Assembly (NCBI GenBank): GCA_002430835.1
Contig: DJDA01000045.1
Span: 3,054 to 67,053, forward strand
Length of the DNA stretch: 64,000 nucleotides
Reading direction: 5' to 3'
Source of the DNA: Brevundimonas sp. UBA5936
GTDB taxonomy: Bacteria > Pseudomonadota > Alphaproteobacteria > Caulobacterales > Caulobacteraceae
Positions 18,341-26,051 of this stretch are shown piece after piece (the stretch's first letter is position 1; every line of letters begins with the position of its first letter). The notes beneath the pieces are model-generated. The model had not been told where the DNA came from and searched no databases. It was given only the letters and a program-made list of their open reading frames with translations. A program made the translations under genes and the position numbers.

Positions 18341-18772
18341 TCAGTCGAGGGTGAAGGGCACGCGGACGGTGAAGCGCGGGCCGACGCTCTGGTCGTCTTC
18401 CAGCACGGGGCGGGTCAGTTGGCCGCGCTCGACGATGCGGCGGGCGGCGGGGCCGAAGCCCAGGTCGGAAGGGGTTTCGGACTCGATCTCGCAGTCGGTC
18501 GGTCGTCCGCGGGGCGAGACGCGACAGGTGATGATCGCCTCGCCGCTGGCCGCAGCGCGCAGGGCTTTGGCCGGATAGTCGGCGGCGGTGGGGGCAGGCG
18601 GCCGCACCCAGCGCGGTTCGACCGAGACCGGGATTGCGAACGGGTTCGACAGGTGCAGCGAAGGCAGGGTCAGCGTCGGCGCCGCCTGCGGATAGCGCGC
18701 GAAATAGAGGGCGGCCGACAGCGACGCCGCCAACCCCAGAAGGGTCAGGATTTGTGTCCAGAAGGTCTTCAC
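18341..18772 (-). CDS. Short TonB C-terminal-domain protein (energy transducer-like)
   Basis: From GTG 18772 the protein has 143 residues: one N-terminal membrane segment (about 5-24, ILTLLGLAASLSAALYF), a Pro-rich stretch (about 28-58), and a C-terminal domain with the TonB_C pattern YPAKALRAAASGEAIITCRVSPRGRPTDCEI ending in RFTVRVPFTLD. TonB-type proteins pass proton-motive energy to outer-membrane receptors; this one is short and has no ExbB/ExbD neighbours. Two Cys (in ITCRV and TDCEI) are typical of this variant of the domain. The longer frame to 18868 would overlap the divergent queF gene. Confidence 0.75.
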   Translation of the reverse strand: MKTFWTQILTLLGLAASLSAALYFARYPQAAPTLTLPSLHLSNPFAIPVSVEPRWVRPPAPTAADYPAKALRAAASGEAIITCRVSPRGRPTDCEIESETPSDLGFGPAARRIVERGQLTRPVLEDDQSVGPRFTVRVPFTLD

Positions 18773-18866
18773 ACTATTTGGCCCCCCGACCCCAGCGCGC
18801 CAATGGACCAACCTTGACGGTCCGGCGCAAGCCTTTCGATCAGAGCCGCCCGCAAGAGCCCGTCCC

Positions 18867-19328
18867 ATGACCCACTATACCGACAGCCTCAGCCAGCTCG
18901 GCGCCCAGACCGCCGCCCCGACCAACCCGGAAGAGGCGGTGTTGGAGCGCGTGCCCAATCCGCACGCCGACACCCTCTATGTGGCGCGCTTCACCGCGCC
19001 GGAGTTCACCAGCCTGTGCCCGGTGACGGGCCAGCCCGACTTCGCCCACATCGTCATCGACTATGTGCCCGGCGACTGGCTGGTCGAGAGCAAGAGCCTG
19101 AAGCTGTACCTGACCAGTTTCCGCAACCACGGCGCCTTCCACGAGGACTGCACCGTCGCCATCGGCAAGCGCCTGGCCGAACTGCTGCAACCGAAATGGC
19201 TGAGGATCGGCGGCTATTGGTATCCGCGCGGCGGCATCCCCATCGACGTCTTCTGGCAGACGGGCGCGCCGCTGGAGGGCGTGTGGCTGCCGGATCAGGG
19301 CGTGGCGGGGTATCGCGGGCGGGGGTGA
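18867..19328 (+). CDS. queF: NADPH-dependent 7-cyano-7-deazaguanine reductase QueF
   Basis: QueF reduces preQ0 to preQ1 in queuosine biosynthesis. The 153-residue unimodular form has the active-site Cys51 in SLCPVTGQPDFAH with Asp58, the QueF signature ESKSLKLY (74-81) for NADPH binding, and FHEDC (91-95). It is divergent from the TonB-like gene with almost no gap between start codons (94 bases), implying a compact or shared promoter. No other queuosine gene lies nearby in this window. Confidence 0.95.
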   Translation: MTHYTDSLSQLGAQTAAPTNPEEAVLERVPNPHADTLYVARFTAPEFTSLCPVTGQPDFAHIVIDYVPGDWLVESKSLKLYLTSFRNHGAFHEDCTVAIGKRLAELLQPKWLRIGGYWYPRGGIPIDVFWQTGAPLEGVWLPDQGVAGYRGRG

Positions 19329-19359
19329 AGTTTAGCTGGATTTGGAGCTGAGTGTGGGC

Positions 19360-20292
19360 TTACTTGTACTTTGCCGCGTACTCCGCAGGTACTCCTATGA
19401 AACCGTCGTAAGCCCGAACAACTGACGCAGTTGCTGCCTCTGATGCGCTTTCCGAGTCTCGAGGCGGCACACTTGATGCTGCAACGTATATTATTCCTGG
19501 TTCTTCGAAAATTGTCGTTACGGTTGTGTAAGAGCTGGAGATTTGATCTAGAATCGTGGAGGCCGTAGCGAGGGGCAGAGAAAAGAATGCCGTACTCTTA
19601 GATTTTTCACTCCTAAAACGAACGATCCCTCGATCGATGCTTGGGCGTGGGAGTGGAGGCGAAATTCTTCGCCCATCGCTCCTTGGTAGGCGTTTAGCTA
19701 GATCGTCGAGGCGTTCGAGAATTAGTTCGTTCATAGGTATTGCCCTGGTCTCAGGGCTGGCGACATCTACGACGACTTTTCCAAGAAATGGCTCGTATGT
19801 CCCGTTAAGTATCGCATTGTGTTTCGCTTTTAATGAATCTACTAAAAGATCAAAAAAATCCTCCATTTCGAGAATATTTAAGTCTCTGGGGTACTGGAGG
19901 ACATGGAAATCTCGAATATCGAAGGGTATGTCTCCTCCTCTATTTGCTATAACGATCGTTGGTTTCTTCGAGGCAAGGCGAAGGCCGAGTTCCAGCATGA
20001 CGTTTGGATTGAGGTCGCTAATATCTGCGACGATTATGTCGTGAGAGAATATATTTCCAACAATTCTCTCTGAAATTCTATCGATAACCTCGCCTGACCA
20101 AACGTTGATTGGTGCCATGTCGGCCTTGCGGATGGCTCTGTGCAGTAAAACTTGCACATTGCTCCAATGTTTTTCTGTATGAGTGTCAGTCGCTGAGATC
20201 GGCATTATGATGCCGCATTCTACCGATTTTGTGCTTTCGGGTGCGTCGGTGGGCGCTGTAGCCCGGCTACTTTTTTTGGGTTCGGCCGTCAT
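19360..20292 (-). CDS. Orphan low-GC protein with nucleoside-deoxyribosyltransferase/TIR-like N-terminal domain
   Basis: The 310-residue protein differs sharply from its neighbours in base composition: 19861-19920 has 25 G/C of 60, and it uses many A/T-ending codons. After a polar leader, residues about 26-150 show the Rossmann-like pattern of a family related to nucleoside 2-deoxyribosyltransferases and TIR-like domains: IIMPIS (28-33), a polar KHWSNVQVLLHRAI helix, DIIVADISDLNPNVMLELG (85-103) with candidate catalytic Glu101, then RLASKKPTIVIAN and PFDIRDFHVLQYP. The remaining 160 residues are unrecognised. The family occurs sporadically and often near defence genes, but its role here is not established. 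No partner gene is adjacent. Confidence 0.7.
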   Translation of the reverse strand: MTAEPKKSSRATAPTDAPESTKSVECGIIMPISATDTHTEKHWSNVQVLLHRAIRKADMAPINVWSGEVIDRISERIVGNIFSHDIIVADISDLNPNVMLELGLRLASKKPTIVIANRGGDIPFDIRDFHVLQYPRDLNILEMEDFFDLLVDSLKAKHNAILNGTYEPFLGKVVVDVASPETRAIPMNELILERLDDLAKRLPRSDGRRISPPLPRPSIDRGIVRFRSEKSKSTAFFSLPLATASTILDQISSSYTTVTTIFEEPGIIYVAASSVPPRDSESASEAATASVVRAYDGFIGVPAEYAAKYK

Positions 20293-20428
20293 CGATCACT
20301 CCAATCCTTGTGCGATAGCTGCACAGTGGCGGGCGATAATCAACGTTTGGGGGATTGATGTTCGTATTGGCGTGTTCGTGCTCTCTCGACCTGAGCTGAT
20401 CCTAGGCATTCACGTTTAATCTCCGCCC

Positions 20429-21286
20429 ATGACCCCATCCTCCCGCCTCCCGCTCGAAGTCTGGGGCCGTCGCCTGATGACCCACGCCGAGGCGTGGGCC
20501 GACCGCTCGCGCCTTCGCCGGTACGCCTATGAGTTCCTGTGGTTCGGGCTGAAGCAGGGGTGGGCGTGTCTGTTCGGCGGGGCGATGCTGGCGCTGATCC
20601 TGGGGACGTTTCTGTTCTGGCCCGAGGAAGCGCCGCTGGCGCGCTATGACTTTCTGGTGCTGGGGGCGCTGGGGATACAGGCGGCGATGCTGGCCCTGAA
20701 GCTGGAGAGCTGGGAGGAGGCGCGGGTCATCTTCCTGTTCCATGTCGCCGGGACGATCATGGAGCTGTTCAAGACCTATCACGGGTCGTGGATCTATCCG
20801 GAAGAGTCGGTGCTGAGGATCGGCGCCGTGCCGCTGTTCTCGGGCTTCATGTATGCGGCGGTGGGCAGCTACATCGCGCGGGTGCAGCGCATCTTCCATA
20901 TCCGGGTGCGGAACTATCCGCCGCTGTGGACGACGTGGGTGCTGGCGGCGGCGATCTACGTCAACTTCTTTGCGCACCACTGGCTGCCGGACGTGCGGCT
21001 GGCTCTGTTCGCGGCGACGGGGCTGCTGTTCATGCGGGGGTGGTTCTTCTTCACCGCCGACCGGACGCGGCGGTCGATGCCGCTGCTGTTGGGCTATGGG
21101 CTGGTGGCGCTGTTCATCTGGTTCGCGGAGAACCTGGGGACGTTCGCGCGGGCCTGGGTCTATCCGGGGCAGGAGGCCGGATGGCATATGGTCAGCCTTA
21201 ACAAGCTGGGGGCGTGGTTCCTGTTGATGATCATCTCGGTGGTGCTGGTGTCGATCGTGCACCGGCCGGAGGAGGAGGGGCGCTGA
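20429..21286 (+). CDS. DUF817 family integral membrane protein
   Basis: The 285-residue protein has about eight hydrophobic segments and the DUF817 sequence pattern: FLWFGLKQGWACLFGG, ARYDFLVLGALGIQ, FHVAGTIMELFKTYHGSWIYPE, and NLGTFARAWVYPGQ with HMVSLNKLGAWFLLMIIS. Function of the family is unknown. Repeated short polar loops between helices suggest an inner-membrane protein with both ends in the cytoplasm. Its stop is followed within six bases by a half copy of repeat family A. Confidence 0.85.
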   Translation: MTPSSRLPLEVWGRRLMTHAEAWADRSRLRRYAYEFLWFGLKQGWACLFGGAMLALILGTFLFWPEEAPLARYDFLVLGALGIQAAMLALKLESWEEARVIFLFHVAGTIMELFKTYHGSWIYPEESVLRIGAVPLFSGFMYAAVGSYIARVQRIFHIRVRNYPPLWTTWVLAAAIYVNFFAHHWLPDVRLALFAATGLLFMRGWFFFTADRTRRSMPLLLGYGLVALFIWFAENLGTFARAWVYPGQEAGWHMVSLNKLGAWFLLMIISVVLVSIVHRPEEEGR

Positions 21287-21291
21287 TGCGT

Positions 21292-21315
21292 CCTTCTCCC
21301 ACAAGGGGAGAAGGG
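21292..21315. repeat. Intergenic palindromic repeat family A, half copy
   Basis: Only the terminal hairpin of family A is present, CCTTCTCCC / GGGGAGAAGG with an ACAA loop, between the DUF817 stop and the convergent nitroreductase gene. It could double as a terminator stem, but there is no T-tract. Confidence 0.75.
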
Positions 21316-21319
21316 CGCG

Positions 21320-21922
21320 TTACGGTCTGGCCGTCACCTTGTGCTCCAGATTGGGGCGGGGGCGCTCCAGCGGGGGCTCGGACAGGGAGCCGACGTGGAT
21401 GAAGCCGGCGATGCTCTCGCCGTCCTCGACGCCGAACAGGGCGACGGCGGCGGGGTCGTAGGAATACCAGTCGGTGATCCAGCTGGCCGAATAGCCCAGC
21501 GCATTGGCCGCGTGTTCCAGGTTCATGCAGACGGCGCCGGCGGACAGTTGCTGCTCCCATACCGGCACCTTGTGGCCCTGGATCGGGGTCGAGACGACCA
21601 TGACGGTCAGCGGCGGGTTGGCCAGCTTGGCCAGGGCGGCGATTTCCTTGCCGGTACGGGCCTGCGCCTCGCCCAGGACGGCCAGGGCATCGGACAGCTC
21701 GGCGCGGCTGCGCGGACCCAGGATGACGAAGCGCCAGGGAAACAGCTTGCCGTGGTCCGGCGTGCGGGCGCCCAGCAGCAGCATCTGCTCGATCTCGGCG
21801 TCCGAGGGGCCGGGCAGGGACAGCGACTGGGCCGGGGCCGAGCGGCGCACGGCCAGGCGTGACAGCAGCTCGTCCGAACGGACGGGCAGGGGCAGGGCGG
21901 AAGCGAGGTCTGACTGGCTCAT
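21320..21922 (-). CDS. Nitroreductase family protein (YdjA-like)
   Basis: The 200-residue FMN-dependent protein shows RRSAPAQSLSLPGP at the N-terminus (RRS phosphate-binding pattern), ARTPDHGKLFPWRFVIL (about 53-69, the FMN-contacting TPDHG block of YdjA-type enzymes), and LGYSASWITDWYSYDP later. Such proteins reduce nitro or quinone substrates with NAD(P)H; the physiological substrate is unknown. It is convergent with DUF817 and divergent from the ADP-ribose-pyrophosphatase-like NUDIX gene. Confidence 0.87.
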   Translation of the reverse strand: MSQSDLASALPLPVRSDELLSRLAVRRSAPAQSLSLPGPSDAEIEQMLLLGARTPDHGKLFPWRFVILGPRSRAELSDALAVLGEAQARTGKEIAALAKLANPPLTVMVVSTPIQGHKVPVWEQQLSAGAVCMNLEHAANALGYSASWITDWYSYDPAAVALFGVEDGESIAGFIHVGSLSEPPLERPRPNLEHKVTARP

Positions 21923-21967
21923 GGCCGATAGCTAGGCTTTCGGGACGCGCTGCGCCATAGCAGGGGC

Positions 21968-22597
21968 ATGAGCAAGATCCGCGACATCAAGCCTCGCTGG
22001 GCCGAGAACCTGCCCGACACGCCGCCGTGGCGCAGCCTGGGCGACAGCGTCCTGGTCGACACGCCATGGATGCGGGTGACGCGCCACCCGGCGATCGCGC
22101 CGACGGGGGCTGACGCCGACTATGTGGTCGTGCGGCCGAAGAATGTGGGCACGGGCGTGCTGCCGCTGCATGACGACGGGACGGTCAGCCTGGTCGGGCA
22201 GCACCGCTTCGCCCTGATGCGTTATTCGTGGGAGATGCCCGAGGGCGGGGCGCCGGAAGGGGAAGACCCGTTTGAGGCCGTCAAGCGCGAACTGGCCGAG
22301 GAGGCGGGGCTGACGGCGACGCACTGGCGCGCGGCGCTGGACCTGGACCTGTCCAACTCCATCACCGACGAGCGGGCGATGGCCTGGGTGGCCTGGGGCT
22401 TGAGCGAGACCGAGACGGCGCCGGACGAGACCGAGGTCTTTCTGACGGCGCGCGTTCTGTTCCGCGATCTGATGGCTGAGGTCGCGCGAGGGGCGGTGCG
22501 CGACGGGCTGACGGTGGCGACGGCGTACCGCGCCTACCATATGGCGCGGGAGGGCGAACTGCCCGCCGCGCTGGCGCGCGCCATGCTGGGCGCGTAG
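21968..22597 (+). CDS. NUDIX hydrolase, ADP-ribose pyrophosphatase-like
   Basis: The 209-residue protein contains a complete Nudix box, GGAPEGEDPFEAVKRELAEEAG (G-x5-E-x7-REL-x-EE-x-G), at about residues 95-117. The upstream blocks VVVRPKNVGTGVLPLHDDGTVSLVGQHRF and SWEMPEGG resemble ADP-ribose or nucleotide-sugar pyrophosphatases. The substrate is not fixed by sequence. It is followed after 29 bases by cysE in the same direction, so a two-gene transcript is possible although the functions are unrelated. Confidence 0.88.
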   Translation: MSKIRDIKPRWAENLPDTPPWRSLGDSVLVDTPWMRVTRHPAIAPTGADADYVVVRPKNVGTGVLPLHDDGTVSLVGQHRFALMRYSWEMPEGGAPEGEDPFEAVKRELAEEAGLTATHWRAALDLDLSNSITDERAMAWVAWGLSETETAPDETEVFLTARVLFRDLMAEVARGAVRDGLTVATAYRAYHMAREGELPAALARAMLGA

Positions 22598-22626
22598 GAT
22601 CGCCGTCTGAATTCGAAGGAAGCCTG

Positions 22627-23448
22627 ATGGCCAAGCTGGAAGTCGTGCCCAAGCAGCCGGACCTGTGGACGCAACTGCGCGGCGCCGCCGAAGACGCTGC
22701 GCGCGAGGAGCCGCGGCTGGCGTCGCAGTTGAACGCCGTCGTCCTGGCGCACGAGGATTTCGCCGGGGCGCTGAGCTTCCAGATCGCGCGCAAGCTGGGT
22801 GATGCGGAGCTGGGGGCCATGACGGTGCGCGAGGTGGCCCTGTCGGCCTTCGCCGCCGATCCGGGCATCGTGGCCGCCGCCGAGGCGGACCTGAAGGCGG
22901 TGCAGGAGCGCGATCCGGCGATCCGGTCGCTGTTGCAACCTTTCATGTATTTCAAGGGGTTCCAGGCGCTGCAGGCCTGGCGCGTGGCGCACTGGCTGTG
23001 GGAGCAGGACCGCGACACCCTGGCCTTCCATTTCCAGAGCCGGATTTCGGAGCTGTTCCAGCTGGACATCCACCCGGCGGCGCGGATCGGCTCGGGCGTC
23101 TTTCTGGACCACGGCACGGGCATCGTCATCGGTGAGACGGCGGTGATCGGGGACGAGGTGTCCATGCTGCACGCCGTGACCCTGGGCGGGACGGGGGCCG
23201 AGCGCGGCGACCGCCATCCGAAGATCGGGCGCGGCGTTCTGCTGGGCGCCGGGGCCAAGGTGCTGGGCAACATCACGGTCGGCGACTACGCCAAGGTGGC
23301 GTCCGGCTCGGTGGTGCTGAAGCCGGTGCCGGCGGGCTGCACCGTGGCGGGGGTGCCGGCGCGGCTGGTCAACTGCCCGACCGACGCCACGCCCGCGCGG
23401 ACCATGGACCATACGCTGTCCGACATCGTCTATGACTTCGTGATCTGA
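22627..23448 (+). CDS. cysE: Serine O-acetyltransferase
   Basis: CysE makes O-acetylserine from serine and acetyl-CoA, the first step of cysteine synthesis. The 273-residue protein has the N-terminal helical domain (about 10-145) and a left-handed beta-helix of hexapeptide repeats (DIHPAARIGSGVFLDHGTGIVIGETAVIGDEVSML), with the GTG and RHPKIG motifs and AVTLGGTG active-site region. The C-terminus ends in YDFVI, compatible with the Ile-terminated tail used for docking on cysteine synthase. It complements the reverse transsulfuration pair at 11.7-14.3 kb, giving the cell two routes to cysteine. Confidence 0.95.
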   Translation: MAKLEVVPKQPDLWTQLRGAAEDAAREEPRLASQLNAVVLAHEDFAGALSFQIARKLGDAELGAMTVREVALSAFAADPGIVAAAEADLKAVQERDPAIRSLLQPFMYFKGFQALQAWRVAHWLWEQDRDTLAFHFQSRISELFQLDIHPAARIGSGVFLDHGTGIVIGETAVIGDEVSMLHAVTLGGTGAERGDRHPKIGRGVLLGAGAKVLGNITVGDYAKVASGSVVLKPVPAGCTVAGVPARLVNCPTDATPARTMDHTLSDIVYDFVI

Positions 23449-23537
23449 GACGCGGCTGTGGGCTGATGCCGTGCGGGCTTCCAATCGGCAGAGGGCTTCT
23501 CTAGGGTCCGCCGCCAACGAGATGAACGAGGCTACCC

Positions 23538-23744
23538 GTGACCGAGAATGATCTGAAGCGCGTCGAGACGCACCTGAAGCGCACCTTCAACCACGGCGGC
23601 ATCAAGGTGAAAGCCCGCAAGGTCGCCGATTCCGCCGAAGTCTATGTCGATGACGAGTTCATCGGCGTGGTGTTCGAAGATGAGGACGAAGCCGGTTCCT
23701 TCATGTTCGAAATGGCGATCCTGGCCGAAGACCTGCCGGAATAA
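23538..23744 (+). CDS. DUF3126 family protein
   Basis: The 68-residue acidic protein matches the alphaproteobacterial DUF3126 pattern: LKRVETHLKRTFNHGGIKVKAR, then DSAEVYVDDEFIGVVFEDEDEAGSF and FEMAILAEDL. Function is unknown. The start is GTG 23538. A clear terminator follows at 23768-23803. Confidence 0.85.
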   Translation: MTENDLKRVETHLKRTFNHGGIKVKARKVADSAEVYVDDEFIGVVFEDEDEAGSFMFEMAILAEDLPE

Positions 23745-23767
23745 GCCGTCTCAGCCATGAGAATTGA

Positions 23768-23803
23768 AGAAGGCCGGAGAGGGCGTCCTCTCCGGCCTTC
23801 TTT
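23768..23803 (+). terminator. Rho-independent terminator after the DUF3126 gene
   Basis: AAGGCCGGAGAGG pairs with CCTCTCCGGCCTT around GCGT, followed by CTTT. It lies between the convergent DUF3126 gene and the Lys/Ala/Pro-rich gene and may serve both. Confidence 0.85.
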
Positions 23804-23824
23804 GCGTTTGGGATCAGCCTTTGA

Positions 23825-24415
23825 TCACCAGCCGAACAGACGGGCGAAGAAACCCTTCTTCTGCGGGGCGGGGGCCTCGACCGGCTTGACCGGCTCGGCG
23901 GCGGGCTTGGGCGCCGTGGCCTGAACGGGCGGCTCGACCTGAGCGGGGGCCGCAGCGACGACCGGCTCGGGCTTCGGCGCGGGCTTGGTCTCGGCGATGG
24001 GCGCGGGGGCGAGGGAGGCGGCGACCGGCGTCTCGACCGGGGCCGGAGCGGCGGCCTTGGGCGCGGCGGGCTTCTTGGGCGCAGCAGCCTTCTTCGGCGC
24101 GGCGGCCTTGGCCGTGGTCGCCTTTGCTGCAGCCGGAGCCTTCGGCGTTGCGGGTTTCTTGGCGGCCGGCGTCTTCGCGGCGGTCTTTGGTGCGGCTGCT
24201 GCCTTCGGCGCAGCGGCGGTCTTTGCCGCAGCAGGCTTGGCAGCCTTGGGCGCAGCCGCCTTGGCGGGGGCCTTTGTCGCGGCGGGCGCCTTTACGGCCT
24301 TGGGCTTGGCGTCAGCTTTTGTCGCTGTCGCGCTCGACTTTGCCGCCGGTTTCGGCTTGGAAGCGGCGGAGGCCGCTTTCGCGGCAGGTTTCGTTTCAGA
24401 CGGTGCTTTGGCCAT
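23825..24415 (-). CDS. Lys/Ala/Pro-rich low-complexity protein with conserved-looking C-terminal tail
   Basis: From ATG 24415 the product has 196 residues, almost entirely Ala, Lys, Pro, Thr and Val in repeats such as AAKPAAAK, KTPAAKK and PKAAAPKK, resembling histone H1-like or AlgP-like DNA-binding tails over residues 1-120. Residues about 120-180 turn Pro/Val/Glu-rich (like a periplasmic-type or flexible linker), and the last residues, KKGFFARLFGW, form a short basic amphipathic end. The longer frame to 25390 would overlap prmA on the other strand. Whether it binds DNA or the membrane is undecided. Confidence 0.7.
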   Translation of the reverse strand: MAKAPSETKPAAKAASAASKPKPAAKSSATATKADAKPKAVKAPAATKAPAKAAAPKAAKPAAAKTAAAPKAAAAPKTAAKTPAAKKPATPKAPAAAKATTAKAAAPKKAAAPKKPAAPKAAAPAPVETPVAASLAPAPIAETKPAPKPEPVVAAAPAQVEPPVQATAPKPAAEPVKPVEAPAPQKKGFFARLFGW

Positions 24416-24496
24416 AAACTCCCCGACCCCTCGTTGGACACGGGCGTAAGAACCAAGCCCGCACTGGCGATTCGTCATTATAACGGTGTTTGAGAA

Positions 24497-25363
24497 ATGT
24501 CCGAATCCGCAGTTCAGGTGATCGCGCGCGGCGATCGCGCCCCGGCCGAAGCCGCCGCCGCCGCTATCGACGCCAACCCCCTGTTGGAAAATGCGACCTA
24601 TTCCATCCTGGAAGAGGACGAGGACAAGGAAATCTGGCGCATCGACGCCTTCCCCACGACCGATGAAGAGGCCGAGGGCATCGCCGAAATCCTGCGCGCC
24701 ACGCCGGGACTGGAGGTCGTGGTCGAGAAGCTGGCCGACGCCGACTGGCTGGCCATGAGCCTGTCGGGCCTGCCGCCGGTCGAGGCGGGACGCTTCTTCG
24801 TCTACGGCGCACACGATCAGGGCAAGGTGCCCGAGGGCCGGGTCAATCTGAAGATCGATGCGGGCGCCGCCTTCGGCACCGGCCACCACGGCACGACGGT
24901 CGGCTGCCTGGAGGCGTTCGACAATCTGCTGAAGACCGAGACCTTCGAGAAGGTTCTGGACGTGGGCTGCGGCACGGGCGTGCTGGCCATCGCGGCGGCC
25001 AGGACGGGGTCGCCCATCGCCGTCGGCACCGACATCGACGAGCCTTCGGCCCGCATCGCCAATGAGAACGCCCAGATCAACGACGCCAAGTGCGAGTTCT
25101 ATTTCGCCGACGGCCTGAGCGATGCGCGCATCGCCCAGCACGCGCCCTATGACCTGGTGTTCGCCAACATCCTGGCCGCGCCGCTGGTGTTCCTGGCGCC
25201 CGAGATCGGGGCGGCGCTGAAGTCGGGCGGGGTCGCCATCCTGTCGGGCCTGCTGCGCACGCAGGAGGAGCGGATTCTGGAGGCCTATCTGCCGCTGGGC
25301 TTCGTGGTCGAGCAGACGATCCATCATGATGCGTGGAGCGCGCTGCAACTGCGCAAGAAGTAG
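24497..25363 (+). CDS. prmA: Ribosomal protein L11 methyltransferase
   Basis: PrmA trimethylates ribosomal protein L11 with S-adenosylmethionine. The 288-residue protein has an N-terminal substrate-recognition domain (about 1-90), the AFGTGHHGTT block (125-134), the SAM-binding motif LDVGCGTGVLAI (154-165), acidic GTDIDEPS, and the ANILAAPL post-motif. The start at ATG 24497 leaves an 81-base divergent gap to the Lys/Ala/Pro-rich gene, and a terminator lies just after the stop. Confidence 0.93.
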   Translation: MSESAVQVIARGDRAPAEAAAAAIDANPLLENATYSILEEDEDKEIWRIDAFPTTDEEAEGIAEILRATPGLEVVVEKLADADWLAMSLSGLPPVEAGRFFVYGAHDQGKVPEGRVNLKIDAGAAFGTGHHGTTVGCLEAFDNLLKTETFEKVLDVGCGTGVLAIAAARTGSPIAVGTDIDEPSARIANENAQINDAKCEFYFADGLSDARIAQHAPYDLVFANILAAPLVFLAPEIGAALKSGGVAILSGLLRTQEERILEAYLPLGFVVEQTIHHDAWSALQLRKK

Positions 25364-25390
25364 GGCGCAACGGGGGTTGTTCGCAAACAA

Positions 25391-25424
25391 GCGCAGCCCG
25401 GCTGAAGGGGCCGGGCTGCTTTGT
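25391..25424 (+). terminator. Rho-independent terminator after prmA
   Basis: AGCCCGGC and GCCGGGCT form a stem around TGAAGGG, followed by GCTTTG. It separates prmA from the convergent tautomerase gene. Confidence 0.75.
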
Positions 25425-25441
25425 CGCGCGGGCCGGGCGTA

Positions 25442-25660
25442 CTAGCTTTTCGGCGCGGCGGCGAGGGACTGGCGGTATTCATCGACGGGCAGGCCGCCGA
25501 CGCCCCAATCCTCCAACGGCACCTCGTCTATGACCACGAAGGTCACGGCGGGCGGCTTGTCGAGCACCTCGTAAAGAAGGTTGGTGACGCCGGCGATCAG
25601 TTGCGCCTTCTGTTCTCGTGTCGCGCCTTCACGGGTGATCCGGATGTTGACGTAAGGCAT
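25442..25660 (-). CDS. 4-oxalocrotonate tautomerase family protein
   Basis: From ATG 25660 the product has 72 residues: MPYVNIRITREGATREQKAQ, with Pro2 expected to become the catalytic N-terminal Pro after Met removal. Later blocks GVTNLLYEVLDKPPAVTFVVIDEV and WGVGGLPV are the family pattern. It is the last gene of an operon with a GST and an NTF2-like protein, regulated presumably by the divergent HxlR factor. Substrate unknown; ketonising 2-hydroxymuconate is the classical activity but other tautomerases act differently. Confidence 0.85.
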   Translation of the reverse strand: MPYVNIRITREGATREQKAQLIAGVTNLLYEVLDKPPAVTFVVIDEVPLEDWGVGGLPVDEYRQSLAAAPKS

Positions 25661-25673
25661 TGTCGCGCCCCTC

Positions 25674-26051
25674 CTAGGCTTTGCGTTCGATGATCTGGAA
25701 GACCTTGGCGATGATCCACCACTGGCCGTCGGTGCGCACGAGAGACAGGAAGTCGACGAAGTCCCGGTCGCCGATCGAGCAGCGAACCCGCGCAAGCGCC
25801 GTGTTGTCGCCGGCCAGCTGAATCTCGTCGATATGATCCCGCCTCGGCTCCTGGCGCGAGGCGGGCGATTGCCGGGCTGCGACGATGGGGAGGTATTCCT
25901 CCATGGTGCGGAACAGCAGGGGCGTCTCGTCGGCGGTGGCGTAGACGGCCTGCGGGTGGAAGACCGACGTCAGCTTTTCGACATCGCAGTCGTAGAGACC
26001 GTCGAAATAGTCCGTGAGCAGGCGCGTGATCTGGGGGAAGGGGGCTGTCAT
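25674..26051 (-). CDS. NTF2-like protein (lumazine-binding-type/SnoaL superfamily)
   Basis: From ATG 26051 the product has 125 residues. LTDYFDGLYDCDVEKLTSVFHP near the N-terminus, an internal DHIDEIQLAGDNTALARVRC strand pair and WWIIAKVFQIIE near the C-terminus are the NTF2-like pattern of Lumazine_bd_2 proteins. Such proteins are small ligand-binding or enzyme-like cones; the ligand is unknown. Its ATG overlaps the GST stop by four bases (ATGA), and the tautomerase gene follows 13 bases later. Confidence 0.8.
   Translation of the reverse strand: MTAPFPQITRLLTDYFDGLYDCDVEKLTSVFHPQAVYATADETPLLFRTMEEYLPIVAARQSPASRQEPRRDHIDEIQLAGDNTALARVRCSIGDRDFVDFLSLVRTDGQWWIIAKVFQIIERKA

Noticed and set aside
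19345..20399. GAGCTGA on both sides of the low-GC gene as an insertion-site duplication
   Set aside because: Seven bases in about 1 kb is expected by chance and the positions are not at clear composition boundaries.
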